Shown here: piece by piece, positions 54,595 to 62,521 of the stretch
Numbering within the stretch: the first letter of the stretch is position 1
How the letters are laid out: every line of letters starts with the position of its first letter
Assembly: GCF_000403645.1 (NCBI RefSeq)
Contig: NC_021313.1
Location: 62,001 to 126,000 of the forward strand
Direction: 5' to 3'
Length of the DNA stretch: 64,000 nucleotides
Origin: Salinarchaeum sp. Harcht-Bsk1
GTDB taxonomy: Archaea > Halobacteriota > Halobacteria > Halobacteriales > Salinarchaeaceae
The notes under the pieces: generated by a model
Databases searched by the model: none
Told to the model about the DNA's origin: nothing
Seen by the model: only the letters and a program-made list of their open reading frames with translations
Program-made: the position numbers and the translations under genes

Positions 54595-54906
54595 GTGAGT
54601 TCGAACCCCACCGAATCGCGATCGGCGGACGACTGGTCCGTCGAGGCGATCAAGCGGATGTTCGATCCCGAGGAGCTTCGCCGCCGGAACCTCGTCTCGC
54701 TGGGGATGGACCTCCTCATCCTCGTGACCGTCGGGTTCCTCGCGATCCTCTTCACGAAGGGGTTCTTGGCGTCGATGCTCGCGGTGATCCCGGTGGCGAC
54801 GCTCCTGTACTTCGGCTGGGCGTCGTCGAAAGCGTTCTTCGTCTCGGAGCTGCTGGCGATCGCGATCGCGCTCCTGGCGACGTACACCTACATGCTGCCG
54901 TACTGA
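54595..54906 (+). CDS. Small membrane protein in the sugar ABC operon
   Basis: A 103-residue protein from a GTG start directly after the binding-protein stop (two bases). The first 35 residues are hydrophilic, with WSVEAIKRMFDPEELRRRNL, and are followed by helices at about 36-54, 57-75 and 81-99. No recognisable family. The tight linkage makes it an operon partner, possibly anchoring or stabilising the transporter, but this is only inferred from the position. Codon use and acidity match neighbours. Confidence 0.75.
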   Translation: MSSNPTESRSADDWSVEAIKRMFDPEELRRRNLVSLGMDLLILVTVGFLAILFTKGFLASMLAVIPVATLLYFGWASSKAFFVSELLAIAIALLATYTYMLPY

Positions 54907-55545
54907 CGTTCTCGAACTCGCCGTCAGCGATCGATTTTTCTCCGCGCCGCTGTCCCGATGCCTCGCCTTTCCAGCGTTCACGCAGCTCCACCTCTACGAT
55001 CGTAGCCCGCCAGCGACGCGGTCGTCTCATCGTGGCACGTCCGTTCCGCTTCCGAATACAATCTAGACCGGAAACGGTTGCCCACGATCCTGGCTCGCCG
55101 GTACTGGCGCCCAGTCGGATCCGATCGCATCGATCCCGACTGGATCCCACGGGATGCGAGTTCCCCGAAACCGCGTTGGCAGGGTCGATGCGTCGTCCGC
55201 TGGCAGCGCAGAGTACGAGTGGGCCGGCAGCCCACGTAGTGATCCGAGCCAGAGCAGCGTGCGACGACCCAGCCGAAAGCCGACCGTTTTGATCAGCCGA
55301 TGTACCGACTAACCGACTGTTCCGATCAGCCGACTGTTCGGACCAGGAGACCGTCTCGACCAGCCGAAGCAACCAGACTGGTGGCGACGACGGCCGACGA
55401 TCGTGCCGGTGCCGCCAGCGATGCTGGGACCGTCGATAATCCGAACGGCGCGAGCGACTGGCATCGCGCAAACCGGACTCCAGGATCTTCGAGGACGCGG
55501 ATACGGAGAATCGGGTTCGCAAGCAAGCGAGGAAACAGCGGCTGA
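54907..55545. other. 639-bp convergent gap with degenerate short repeats
   Basis: No frame looks coding: the candidates are rich in Arg, Ser and Pro. The stretch lies between the stops of the small membrane gene (left) and the permease gene (right), so no promoter is needed. At 55291-55374 is a degenerate tandem of about 17-bp units (gatcagccgatgtacc, gactaaccgactgttcc, gatcagccgactgttcgg, then two weaker). Nothing else recognised. Confidence 0.6.
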
Positions 55546-56556
55546 TCAGTCCGCGACCGCTGCGACCATCCCCTGCTTGTAGTAGCGCTGCAGGGCGATG
55601 AACAGCAAGATCGGGACGATCATCGTCAGGACCGAGCCCGCAGCGACGAGCCCCCAGTCGATCTGCAGCCGACCCTTCATCAGCGGGAGCACCTGGGGTG
55701 CGAGCTTCTTCTCCTGGGACCGCATGAAGACCAGGGGGAAGAAGAACGAGTTCCAGACCCAGGTAAACTGGATGACCGCCACCGAAACGAGCGCGGGAGC
55801 GGAGTAGGGCAGCACGATCGACTTGAAGATCTGGTAGCGCGACGCGCCGTCGACGCGTGCAGCCTCCTCCAGTTCCTCGGGCAGGCCGAGGAGGTAGTTC
55901 CGGAGGAACATGACGACCCAGCCCAGTCCCCAGCCGATGTGGACCAGGATGAGGCCCATGTAGGTGTCGAACAGCCCGGTCTCCCGGAGCGTGTTGTAGT
56001 TCCCCATCGCGACGAGCTCCGGCGGTGCCGCCATGACGATGATCAGCAGGAAGAACAGGAACGTCTTGAGCGGGAAGTCGAAGCGCGCGAACGGGTACGC
56101 GACCATCGTCCCGAGCAGCGTCACGACGAGGACCGAGGGGATCGTGACGATCGCGGTGTTGAACAGGACCTGCTTCATCGGACCGGACTGGTAGTTCCAG
56201 GCCTGTTCGTAGTTCTCGAAGGTGATCGTCATCCCCTCGAGGTGCCACCAGCCCTGGATGATCTCACTCAGCGGGCGGACCGAGGCCATGAACAGGCCGA
56301 TCAACGGGACCAGCCAGAGCAAGGCGATCGTGATCGCAATCACGTAGCGCGCGGCCCGACCTTTCGACGGGATCGACGCGAGCAGTCGCTCCTGCATCGT
56401 TCGATCGTCGGTCGGGGCGGTGTCCGGCACGTCGTAGCGAACGCGCGTGCCCCCGTCGGTTCGGGTGGTGCCGTCGGTGCCTGCGTCGCCGGCAGAACGC
56501 GCCTCGCCAGCGGTCGCATCGATCGGCTCGTCCGTGGAGTGTGGTGTATCAGTCAT
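55546..56556 (-). CDS. Sugar ABC transporter permease (MalG-like)
   Basis: A 336-residue membrane protein with a long acidic, Thr-rich cytoplasmic N-terminus of about 65 residues (unusual for the family) followed by six helices. The EAA loop that contacts the ATPase is seen as LEEAARVDGASRYQIFKSIV near residue 235. The third helix contains VLVVTLLGTMVAYPFARF. Its start is six bases from the stop of the second permease, so the three transport genes form one operon running right to left. Imports a sugar with the binding protein at 53294. Substrate not proven. Confidence 0.93.
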   Translation of the reverse strand: MTDTPHSTDEPIDATAGEARSAGDAGTDGTTRTDGGTRVRYDVPDTAPTDDRTMQERLLASIPSKGRAARYVIAITIALLWLVPLIGLFMASVRPLSEIIQGWWHLEGMTITFENYEQAWNYQSGPMKQVLFNTAIVTIPSVLVVTLLGTMVAYPFARFDFPLKTFLFFLLIIVMAAPPELVAMGNYNTLRETGLFDTYMGLILVHIGWGLGWVVMFLRNYLLGLPEELEEAARVDGASRYQIFKSIVLPYSAPALVSVAVIQFTWVWNSFFFPLVFMRSQEKKLAPQVLPLMKGRLQIDWGLVAAGSVLTMIVPILLFIALQRYYKQGMVAAVAD

Positions 56557-56562
56557 GCGGGA

Positions 56563-57549
56563 TCAGTCCATGCTGGCGATGTACCAGGCCATCGGCAGTG
56601 CGATGAACAGTTCGATGAGCGCGACGACCATCGCCTCGCCGTAGCGGATCGGGATCGAGAATGCCGACTGGTAGACCTCGAGGCCGAGGACGGAGTACAC
56701 GCCGTTCGGTCCGCCCGACGGCCCGCCGGCCGCGTAGACGATGGCGAAGATCCGGAGGACCCAGATCATCCCCATGATGACGACGACGGCAGTGACCGGC
56801 TTGACCAGCGGCCAGATGACGTCCCTGAAGCGGCGGTACCGGCCGGCCCCGTCGATCCGTGCCGACTCCAGCAAGGACGGATCGATCCCTGCCAGCGCCG
56901 AGCTGTACAGCAACATGCTGAATCCGGTCTGGACCCAGACGCCACCGGCGATCAGCGCGTAGATGGCGATCTGGGGCTCCTGCAGCCAGTTCCTGACCTG
57001 CCCCTCGAGACCGACCGAGGAGAGGAAGGCGTTGAAGATCCCCGCCTGCGGGTCGTAGACGAACAGGAGCACGAGGCCGATCACGACCGTCGGAGTCGTG
57101 AACGCGAGGAACACCATCGACCGAAGGATGCGTCGACCGCGGAGGTCGGCAAAGAGGAGCGCCAGGCCGAGTCCGAGGAACGTGCTCAGGGGCACGTGAA
57201 CGACCATCCAGATCAGGTTCTGGGGCAGCGCCCCCATCGGGTACTCGAGACTCGTCAGGTTGTCCCAGTTGATGATGGCGTCGTTCTGGAACGTCTCGAC
57301 CCAGGTCTCGAGCCCGACGAAGTGTTGCAGGTCGAACGCGTCCCACGCGTAGAAGCTCCCGAAGGCGGAGTAGACCATCGGGCCGACGGAGAAGATCGCG
57401 AACAGGGTGAGGCCGGGAACCATGAAGACGACGATCGCCTTCAGCTTCTCCCAGTCCACGGTCTGCTCCCGTCGATCCTCGAAGGAGTGCTCCGCGGACG
57501 GCTCGGTGGCGCGTTCCGTGGAGCGCTCCGTTGAGTGTTCGGTAGCCAT
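56563..57549 (-). CDS. Sugar ABC transporter permease (MalF-like)
   Basis: A 328-residue membrane protein with six helices. The Glu/Thr-rich N-terminus precedes AIVVFMVPGLTLFAIFSVG. The EAA-like loop is LLESARIDGAGRYRRFRDVI near residue 230, and a helix NLIWMVVHVPLSTFLGLGLA lies in the centre. It is the partner of the MalG-like permease, six bases downstream, and begins 5 bp after the ATPase stop. Together they make the membrane channel of a carbohydrate importer. Regulation probably by TrmB, as inferred from the cluster. Confidence 0.93.
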   Translation of the reverse strand: MATEHSTERSTERATEPSAEHSFEDRREQTVDWEKLKAIVVFMVPGLTLFAIFSVGPMVYSAFGSFYAWDAFDLQHFVGLETWVETFQNDAIINWDNLTSLEYPMGALPQNLIWMVVHVPLSTFLGLGLALLFADLRGRRILRSMVFLAFTTPTVVIGLVLLFVYDPQAGIFNAFLSSVGLEGQVRNWLQEPQIAIYALIAGGVWVQTGFSMLLYSSALAGIDPSLLESARIDGAGRYRRFRDVIWPLVKPVTAVVVIMGMIWVLRIFAIVYAAGGPSGGPNGVYSVLGLEVYQSAFSIPIRYGEAMVVALIELFIALPMAWYIASMD

Positions 57550-57554
57550 GGGTA

Positions 57555-58619
57555 TCAGGCAACGAGTATTCCGTCACCGTCGTAGAGATAGGCGTCCTCG
57601 GGCTCGAACGTGAGATAGACTGTCGTCCCCGGCTCGACCTCGGTCGTCGGCACCTTGACGTTGATCAGCTCTCCGGAGACGTCGACGTTCACCAGCACGT
57701 ACTCGCCGAGCGGTTCGACAGTTTCGACGGTCCCCTTGATCGACCACTCGGATTCGGGCGGCTCGGTGGTGACGACCATGTCTTCGGGGCGGATGCCGAG
57801 GGAGACGTCGTCGGACTCCGTCTCGTTCTTGGCGGGCACGGTGTCGCCCGAGTCGAGGTCGATCGAGCCGTTCCGGCGGTGGCCCGGGAAGAGGTTCATC
57901 GGTGGCGATCCGATGAAATTCGCGATCCAGGTCGTCTGGGGTCGCCGGTAGAGCTCTTCGGGCTCGGCGACCTGCCGGATCGTCCCCTCGTTCATCACGG
58001 CGATCCGGTCGCCCATGCTCATCGCCTCCTCCTGGTTGTGCGTGACGTAGACCGTCGTGATGTCCAGCTCGTTCTGTAGCCGCTTGAGCTCGGATCGCAT
58101 CTCGAGGCGGAGCTTCGCGTCGAGGTTCGAGAGCGGCTCGTCGAGGAGGAACACGGACGGCTCGCGAACGATCGCCCGTGCCAGGGAGGTCCGCTGGCGT
58201 TGGCCACCGGAGATCTCTGCGGGGTCGCTCTCGAGCTGGTCCTCGATATGGAGCAGTTCGGCGGTCTCGGCCACGCGCTCGTCCCGCTCTTCCGGCGGGA
58301 TGCCCCGGACTTTCAGCGGGTACTCGATGTTCTCCCGCACCGTCATGTGCGGGTAGAGCGCGTAGTTCTGGAACACCATCGCGACGTTGCGGTCGGCGGG
58401 TGGATCCCTGTCGACGCGGTCGTCGTCGAAGTAGATCTCACCCTCCGAGGGCGTCTCGAGTCCGGCGATCATCCGGAGCGCCGTCGTCTTCCCACAGCCG
58501 GACGGTCCGAGGAACACCAGAAACTCCCCGTCCTCGACCTCGAGGTCGAGCTTGTAGTTCGCGACTGTGTCACCCCCGTCGAAGTACTTGCTGACGGACC
58601 GCATGGAGATGCGGGTCAT
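57555..58619 (-). CDS. Sugar ABC transporter ATPase (MalK/UgpC type)
   Basis: A 354-residue ATPase. Walker A GPSGCGKTT is at residues 38-46, signature ISGGQRQRTSLARAI, Walker B VFLLDEPLSNLDAKLR and switch histidine VTHNQEEAM, followed by a C-terminal TOBE/MalK regulatory part (residues 240-354, SLGIRPEDMV ... VYLTFEPEDAYLY). It energises the two downstream permeases. The gene is the first of the three-gene operon running leftwards; its promoter region also faces the trehalase gene and carries the taattaatca motif. MalK-type ATPases often serve several sugars. Confidence 0.94.
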   Translation of the reverse strand: MTRISMRSVSKYFDGGDTVANYKLDLEVEDGEFLVFLGPSGCGKTTALRMIAGLETPSEGEIYFDDDRVDRDPPADRNVAMVFQNYALYPHMTVRENIEYPLKVRGIPPEERDERVAETAELLHIEDQLESDPAEISGGQRQRTSLARAIVREPSVFLLDEPLSNLDAKLRLEMRSELKRLQNELDITTVYVTHNQEEAMSMGDRIAVMNEGTIRQVAEPEELYRRPQTTWIANFIGSPPMNLFPGHRRNGSIDLDSGDTVPAKNETESDDVSLGIRPEDMVVTTEPPESEWSIKGTVETVEPLGEYVLVNVDVSGELINVKVPTTEVEPGTTVYLTFEPEDAYLYDGDGILVA

Positions 58620-58654
58620 CGGCGTACCGACACGATACTCGTTTACGGCACTTA

Positions 58655-58664
58655 TAATTAATCA
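58655..58664. promoter_or_regulatory. Second copy of taattaatca between the ATPase and trehalase genes
   Basis: taattaatca at 58655-58664 overlaps an A+T-rich cttataatt element that could be the TATA box of the leftward ATPase gene (start at 58619). It is identical to the ten bases at 53259-53268 in the sulfatase/binding-protein promoter region. Candidate operator for TrmB; inference only. Confidence 0.5.
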
Positions 58665-58733
58665 TTCCTAAAGGACTTGTAAGGCGTGGGGTAGATCGCC
58701 TGATGCTCTCGATTTTCGGGGATGACCCAACAG

Positions 58734-58740
58734 TTATTTA
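58734..58740 (+). promoter_or_regulatory. TATA box of the trehalase gene
   Basis: ttattta is centred about 29 nt before the ATG at 58766 and would lie inside the coding sequence if translation began at 58703. This supports the downstream start and a leaderless mRNA. Confidence 0.6.
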
Positions 58741-58765
58741 TGAATACTGGGGTAAATTGGCACCG

Positions 58766-60301
58766 ATGACTTTCCGCGGGTTCGACTACAGCAACTACCC
58801 CCAGGTCTCCGGTGAGCTATTCCGGGCCGTCCAGCAACGAGGTCCATTCGACGACGCCAAACGGTTCGTCGACTCGGTGCCACGCGTGCAAGCGGATCTC
58901 CTCCACGAGCGGTATCTCGCACTCGAGGAGGCGGGCACGCTCGACGTGGACGCCTTCGTCGAGGAACACTTCCGGGTACCCGAACCGATCGCCGCGAATC
59001 CACAGCTCCAGCCGGATCGGACCATGGAAGAACACGTCGAGGCGCTCTGGGAGCCCCTGACGCGGACGTTCAACGTCGATCCGGATTCGGGGAGCACGCT
59101 CGTCCCGCTTCCCGAGCCCCACGTCGTCCCCGGGGGACGGTTCCGCGAGATGTACTACTGGGACAGCTACTTCGCGATGGAGGGACTCGCCGCGAGCGAC
59201 CGCCTCGAACTCGTCGAGGGGATGATCGAGAACGTCGCCTCTCTGCTGGATCGCTTCGACTTCGTCCCACTCGGCAACCGCGTCTACTACGATAGCCGCT
59301 CGCAAGTCCCGCTGTTCTACCGCATGCTCCGCATTCTCGAACGCGAGCGCGGCCCCGCCGCGGTCGAACCCTACCTCGACGCCCTCCAGACCGAGCACGC
59401 CTACTGGATGGACGGCAGCGATCTGGTCGGTTCGGTCGGTGATCGCCGGAGTCACCGCCGGACCGTCGCCCTCCCCGACGGGACCGTCGTGAACCGCTAC
59501 TGGGACGACCGGGCCAGTCCACGTCCAGAGGCCCACTGGAACGATCGCGAACTCGCAAAGAAGGTACCGACGGACGATCGCCCCCGTCTCTTTCGAGACC
59601 TCCGGGCGGCAGCCGAGTCTGGCTGGGACTTCAGCACTCGCTGGATGGAAACGGGGGAGGACCTCACCTCGATTCGCACGACTGAACTCGTCCCCGTCGA
59701 CCTCAACGCCGTGCTGTTCGGGATGGAGACGGCGCTCGCTGAGTGGCTCCCACGCGTCGACGAACACGAGGCTGCGGACCGGTACGCGAGTGCTGCGAAC
59801 CGTCGCCGCGAGGCCATCGAGCGCTACTGCTGGAGCGACGACGCGTCGCTGTACGTCGACTACGTCTGGACCGAGGAGCAACGATCCGAGCAGAGCACGC
59901 TCGCCGGGGCCGTCCCGCTGTTCACCGGCATCCCGGAGCAGGACCGGGCCGACGCGGTGGCCGAGCGGCTCCGCGAGTTGTTCCTGGAGCGGGGTGGGCT
60001 CCTCACGACCCTCGAAGAGTCCGGCGAGCAGTGGGACGCACCGAACGGCTGGGCACCGTTGCAGTGGATGGCGATCGAAGGGCTTCGCCGGTACGGCCAC
60101 GACGACCTCGCGGCCGAAATCGCCGATCGATGGCTAGCGGTGAATCGAACCGGCTTCGAGACCACTGGCCAGATGGCCGAGAAGTACGACGTCGAGTCGA
60201 AGTCGGTGTCGCCCGACAGCGGCGAGTACGACCTCCAGTACGGGTTCGCCTGGACGAACGGCGTGGTCGCTGCATTGACGGCACGAGAAGAGACGGCGTA
60301 G
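58766..60301 (+). CDS. treA: Alpha,alpha-trehalase, family GH37
   Basis: A 511-residue trehalase. GH37 signature 1 PGGRFREMYYWDSYF lies at residues 122-136; ESGWDFSTRW at 284-293 holds the catalytic acid (D288); signature 2 QWDAPNGWAPLQW starts at residue 422. It hydrolyses trehalose to two glucose molecules. The product has no signal peptide, so it acts in the cytoplasm on imported trehalose. ATG at 58766 gives MTFRGFDYSN and has a TATA box 29 nt upstream; a longer start at 58703 is not supported by the promoter. It is divergent from the ABC ATPase gene. Functional linkage with the importer is strong. Confidence 0.95.
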   Translation: MTFRGFDYSNYPQVSGELFRAVQQRGPFDDAKRFVDSVPRVQADLLHERYLALEEAGTLDVDAFVEEHFRVPEPIAANPQLQPDRTMEEHVEALWEPLTRTFNVDPDSGSTLVPLPEPHVVPGGRFREMYYWDSYFAMEGLAASDRLELVEGMIENVASLLDRFDFVPLGNRVYYDSRSQVPLFYRMLRILERERGPAAVEPYLDALQTEHAYWMDGSDLVGSVGDRRSHRRTVALPDGTVVNRYWDDRASPRPEAHWNDRELAKKVPTDDRPRLFRDLRAAAESGWDFSTRWMETGEDLTSIRTTELVPVDLNAVLFGMETALAEWLPRVDEHEAADRYASAANRRREAIERYCWSDDASLYVDYVWTEEQRSEQSTLAGAVPLFTGIPEQDRADAVAERLRELFLERGGLLTTLEESGEQWDAPNGWAPLQWMAIEGLRRYGHDDLAAEIADRWLAVNRTGFETTGQMAEKYDVESKSVSPDSGEYDLQYGFAWTNGVVAALTAREETA

Positions 60302-60326
60302 AAAATCGAGCGGCAGCCGGAACCGC

Positions 60327-61055
60327 TTACACCAGGTCGCGCATCGTCGCAGCAGCGTCGTCGAGCGACTCGAGCGGGTCGTCGCCCTCGTACTCGTAGA
60401 TGAGCCACTCGCCGTCGATCTCGGCGAAGGCTTCGGCGGCCGCGTCGATGTCGACGTCGCCATCGCCGACGGGGACCGAGTGACCGGCGTCCGCGTCGAC
60501 GTCCTTGACGTGCGCGAGCGAACATCGGTCGCCGACGGCACGAAGGCGTCCTGCGGGGTCGTCGCCACCGATCAGGACGAAGCCGAGGTCGAGTTCGAGA
60601 CCGAAGTCGCTCTCGTCGATGAACGTGTAGAAGCCTGGCTCCCCGTCGTAGTCGGAGTACTCCTGGTCGTGGTTGTGGTAGTGGAGCGTGTACCCTTCCT
60701 CGGCGAGGTCGTCTGCGACGGCGGAGAGTCGCTCGATGGCCTCGTCCAGGCCCTCGCGGCTCGTGAAGTACTCCTCGTCGAGCCACGGGATCACGAAGTT
60801 CTCGACGCCGAGCGTCTCGTAGAAGGCGACGGTGTCCTCGAAGTCGTCTTCGAGGTCCTCGAGGTGCACGTGGGCGCCGGCGGCCTCCAGTCCAGTCTCG
60901 TCGAGAACCGCCCGTACCTCCTCCGGATCCTCGTCGGGGACGCGATATGCGAACTCGACGCCATCGAAGCCGGCGTCGGCGACGGCCTCGAGGAGTTCGT
61001 CGAACGGCAGGTCGACGTCGCGAAGCGTGTACAACTGAATGGCAGTCTTGGCCAT
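60327..61055 (-). CDS. Sugar phosphate isomerase/epimerase (TIM barrel)
   Basis: A 242-residue TIM-barrel protein (xylose isomerase-like). Motifs: MAKTAIQLYTLRDVDLPFDE, FDGVEFAYRVP, LEAAGAHVHLEDLED, YTLHYHNHDQEYSDYDG and LELDLGFVLIGG, AHVKDVDADAGHSVPVGDGD. The E, D, H and E residues at the ends of strands 2, 5, 6 and 8 match the divalent metal site of IolE/IolH-like sugar isomerases. These enzymes often act together with Gfo/Idh oxidoreductases on keto sugars or inositols, and such a gene follows upstream on this strand. Substrate not known. Confidence 0.88.
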   Translation of the reverse strand: MAKTAIQLYTLRDVDLPFDELLEAVADAGFDGVEFAYRVPDEDPEEVRAVLDETGLEAAGAHVHLEDLEDDFEDTVAFYETLGVENFVIPWLDEEYFTSREGLDEAIERLSAVADDLAEEGYTLHYHNHDQEYSDYDGEPGFYTFIDESDFGLELDLGFVLIGGDDPAGRLRAVGDRCSLAHVKDVDADAGHSVPVGDGDVDIDAAAEAFAEIDGEWLIYEYEGDDPLESLDDAAATMRDLV

Positions 61056-61134
61056 ACCCGAGACGAATCCGCCCGTCTAAAAGGGGGTTTGCTTGCCCCT
61101 CCCGATTGCCGACTCTGCGAGCGGCGTCGGCGCC

Positions 61135-61284
61135 GGAAGCGACGGTCGCGGAGCTCCGGTCAGACGTCGATCGGGATGCGCCGAAATGGCGCGAATCGCG
61201 GAGCGCCGATCCGGCGTCGTTCGAGGAGTGCCGATCAAGCGTCGTTCGCAGAGCGCCGATCAGACGTCGATCGCGGTGGACTCG
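61135..61284. repeat. 25-bp tandem repeats running into the end of a Gfo/Idh gene
   Basis: Units start at 61160 (tcagacgtcgatcgggatgc plus gccga), 61185, 61210, 61235 and 61260, each exactly 25 bp, with a weaker one at 61135. The last unit holds the C-terminal codons and the stop (tca, TGA on the reverse strand) of the neighbouring Gfo/Idh gene, so four or five extra copies of the gene's end follow it. A stop triplet aligned with that of the gene (tca) starts two of the other units. Confidence 0.85.
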
Positions 61285-62405
61285 GAGCGCTCGGCTATCT
61301 CCTCGCGTGTCAGTTCGCGGCCGGCCTCCTGAGAGAGGTAGATGCCCTCCATCACGAGCATGGAGTTGAGCGCAATCTCGCCGGTCGGGACGACCTCCTC
61401 GGCAGCTCCGGTGATGGTGTCGATCCAGTGGTGGTACTGCCCGATGGAGCGCTCGAAGTCGTAGCCCGTGTCGCCCTCGAAGAGGGCCTGACGGCGCTCG
61501 TACTCCTCGAGGTCGAGCGAGATGGTCGCCTGGTAGTCGCCCGACGTGGTGTAGAACTCGAAGGGGTCGAACTGGACGCCACCTTTCGTGCCGGCGAGGA
61601 CGTCGGAGTCGTCCGGGAGGAACATGTGCCAGGCGGCACGCAGCGAGAGGAGCGAACCGTCGGCGAGCCGCGCGAAGCCCATCCCCGAGTCCTCGACGTC
61701 GTAGCCGGATTCGGCGAGGCGTTCGATGTACTGGTCGCGATTGTCGCCGACGAGGTCCGTATCGTAGGTGTCCTCCGTGTGCTCGAACGTCGCACCGCTG
61801 ACGCGCTCGACTGGCTCGTTGCCGAGCAGGTGGAGCAGTCGCCCGACGACGTACGTGCCGATGTCGATCACCGGGCCTCCGCCGGCAGACTCCTTGCGAA
61901 CGAACGAGGGCGTCCCGTAGCCGTCGACGTACGGACGGCCTCGTCGGCGCGAGAAGACGCCACGTGCGAAGTACGGATCCCCAAGCTTCCCCTCGTCGCG
62001 CAGCGTCTTGGCTGCCCGCGTCTCGTCGCTGAACAACTCGTGGTTCTGGACGCCGAGGTGGACGCCCGCTTCCTCGGTCGCCTCCATCATCGCCTTCGCG
62101 TCGGTGTAGGTCGCCGCCATCGGCTTCTCACAGAAGACGTGGCAGCCGGCGTCCGCCGCGTCGACGGTGACGGGGCGATGGAGGTTGTTGTGAACGCAGA
62201 CGTCGATGGCGTCGAGGTCCGCGTCGTCGAGCATGTCGCGATAGTCGCCGTAGGCCGTGCCACCGACGGCCCCCGCGAGCGCCTCCGCGGCCTGCTCGTC
62301 GATGTCCGCGACGGCGACGACCTCCGCGCCGTCGACGTCCGCGTACTCGCCTGCGTGCGTCTCTCCACGATTCCCTGCGCCGACGATGCCGATGTCGATC
62401 GTCAT
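61260..62405 (-). CDS. Gfo/Idh/MocA family NAD(P)-dependent oxidoreductase
   Basis: A 381-residue protein with a Rossmann loop IDIGIVGAGNRGETHAGEYA at residues 3-22, the signature EKPMAATYTDA near 95 (the conserved lysine of EKP) and a C-terminal alpha/beta domain with GGPVIDIGTYVVGRLLHLLG, including the D-x3-H-type region. It probably oxidises a hydroxyl of a sugar or sugar derivative to ketone with NAD(P). The start ATG gives MTIDIGIVGAGNRG, eight codons from the upstream open frame. Its 3' end carries the 25-bp repeats. The TIM-barrel gene follows on the same strand, hence a likely two-step pathway; the substrate is unknown. Confidence 0.9.
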   Translation of the reverse strand: MTIDIGIVGAGNRGETHAGEYADVDGAEVVAVADIDEQAAEALAGAVGGTAYGDYRDMLDDADLDAIDVCVHNNLHRPVTVDAADAGCHVFCEKPMAATYTDAKAMMEATEEAGVHLGVQNHELFSDETRAAKTLRDEGKLGDPYFARGVFSRRRGRPYVDGYGTPSFVRKESAGGGPVIDIGTYVVGRLLHLLGNEPVERVSGATFEHTEDTYDTDLVGDNRDQYIERLAESGYDVEDSGMGFARLADGSLLSLRAAWHMFLPDDSDVLAGTKGGVQFDPFEFYTTSGDYQATISLDLEEYERRQALFEGDTGYDFERSIGQYHHWIDTITGAAEEVVPTGEIALNSMLVMEGIYLSQEAGRELTREEIAERSESTAIDV

Positions 62406-62521
62406 AGTCGAAGGGCGTCGACACACGGAAATGAATCCTCGGCTGTCGGAAGGTGGGGCGGCCAGCGGCCATCGCCGCCGTGGCCGCCAGCCTTAGGACT
62501 GCAGCCTCGAAGGACGCGAGC

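Noticed and set aside
55939-57534. 531-codon open frame on the + strand
   Set aside because: Antisense to the two sugar permeases, whose helices and EAA motifs are clear.
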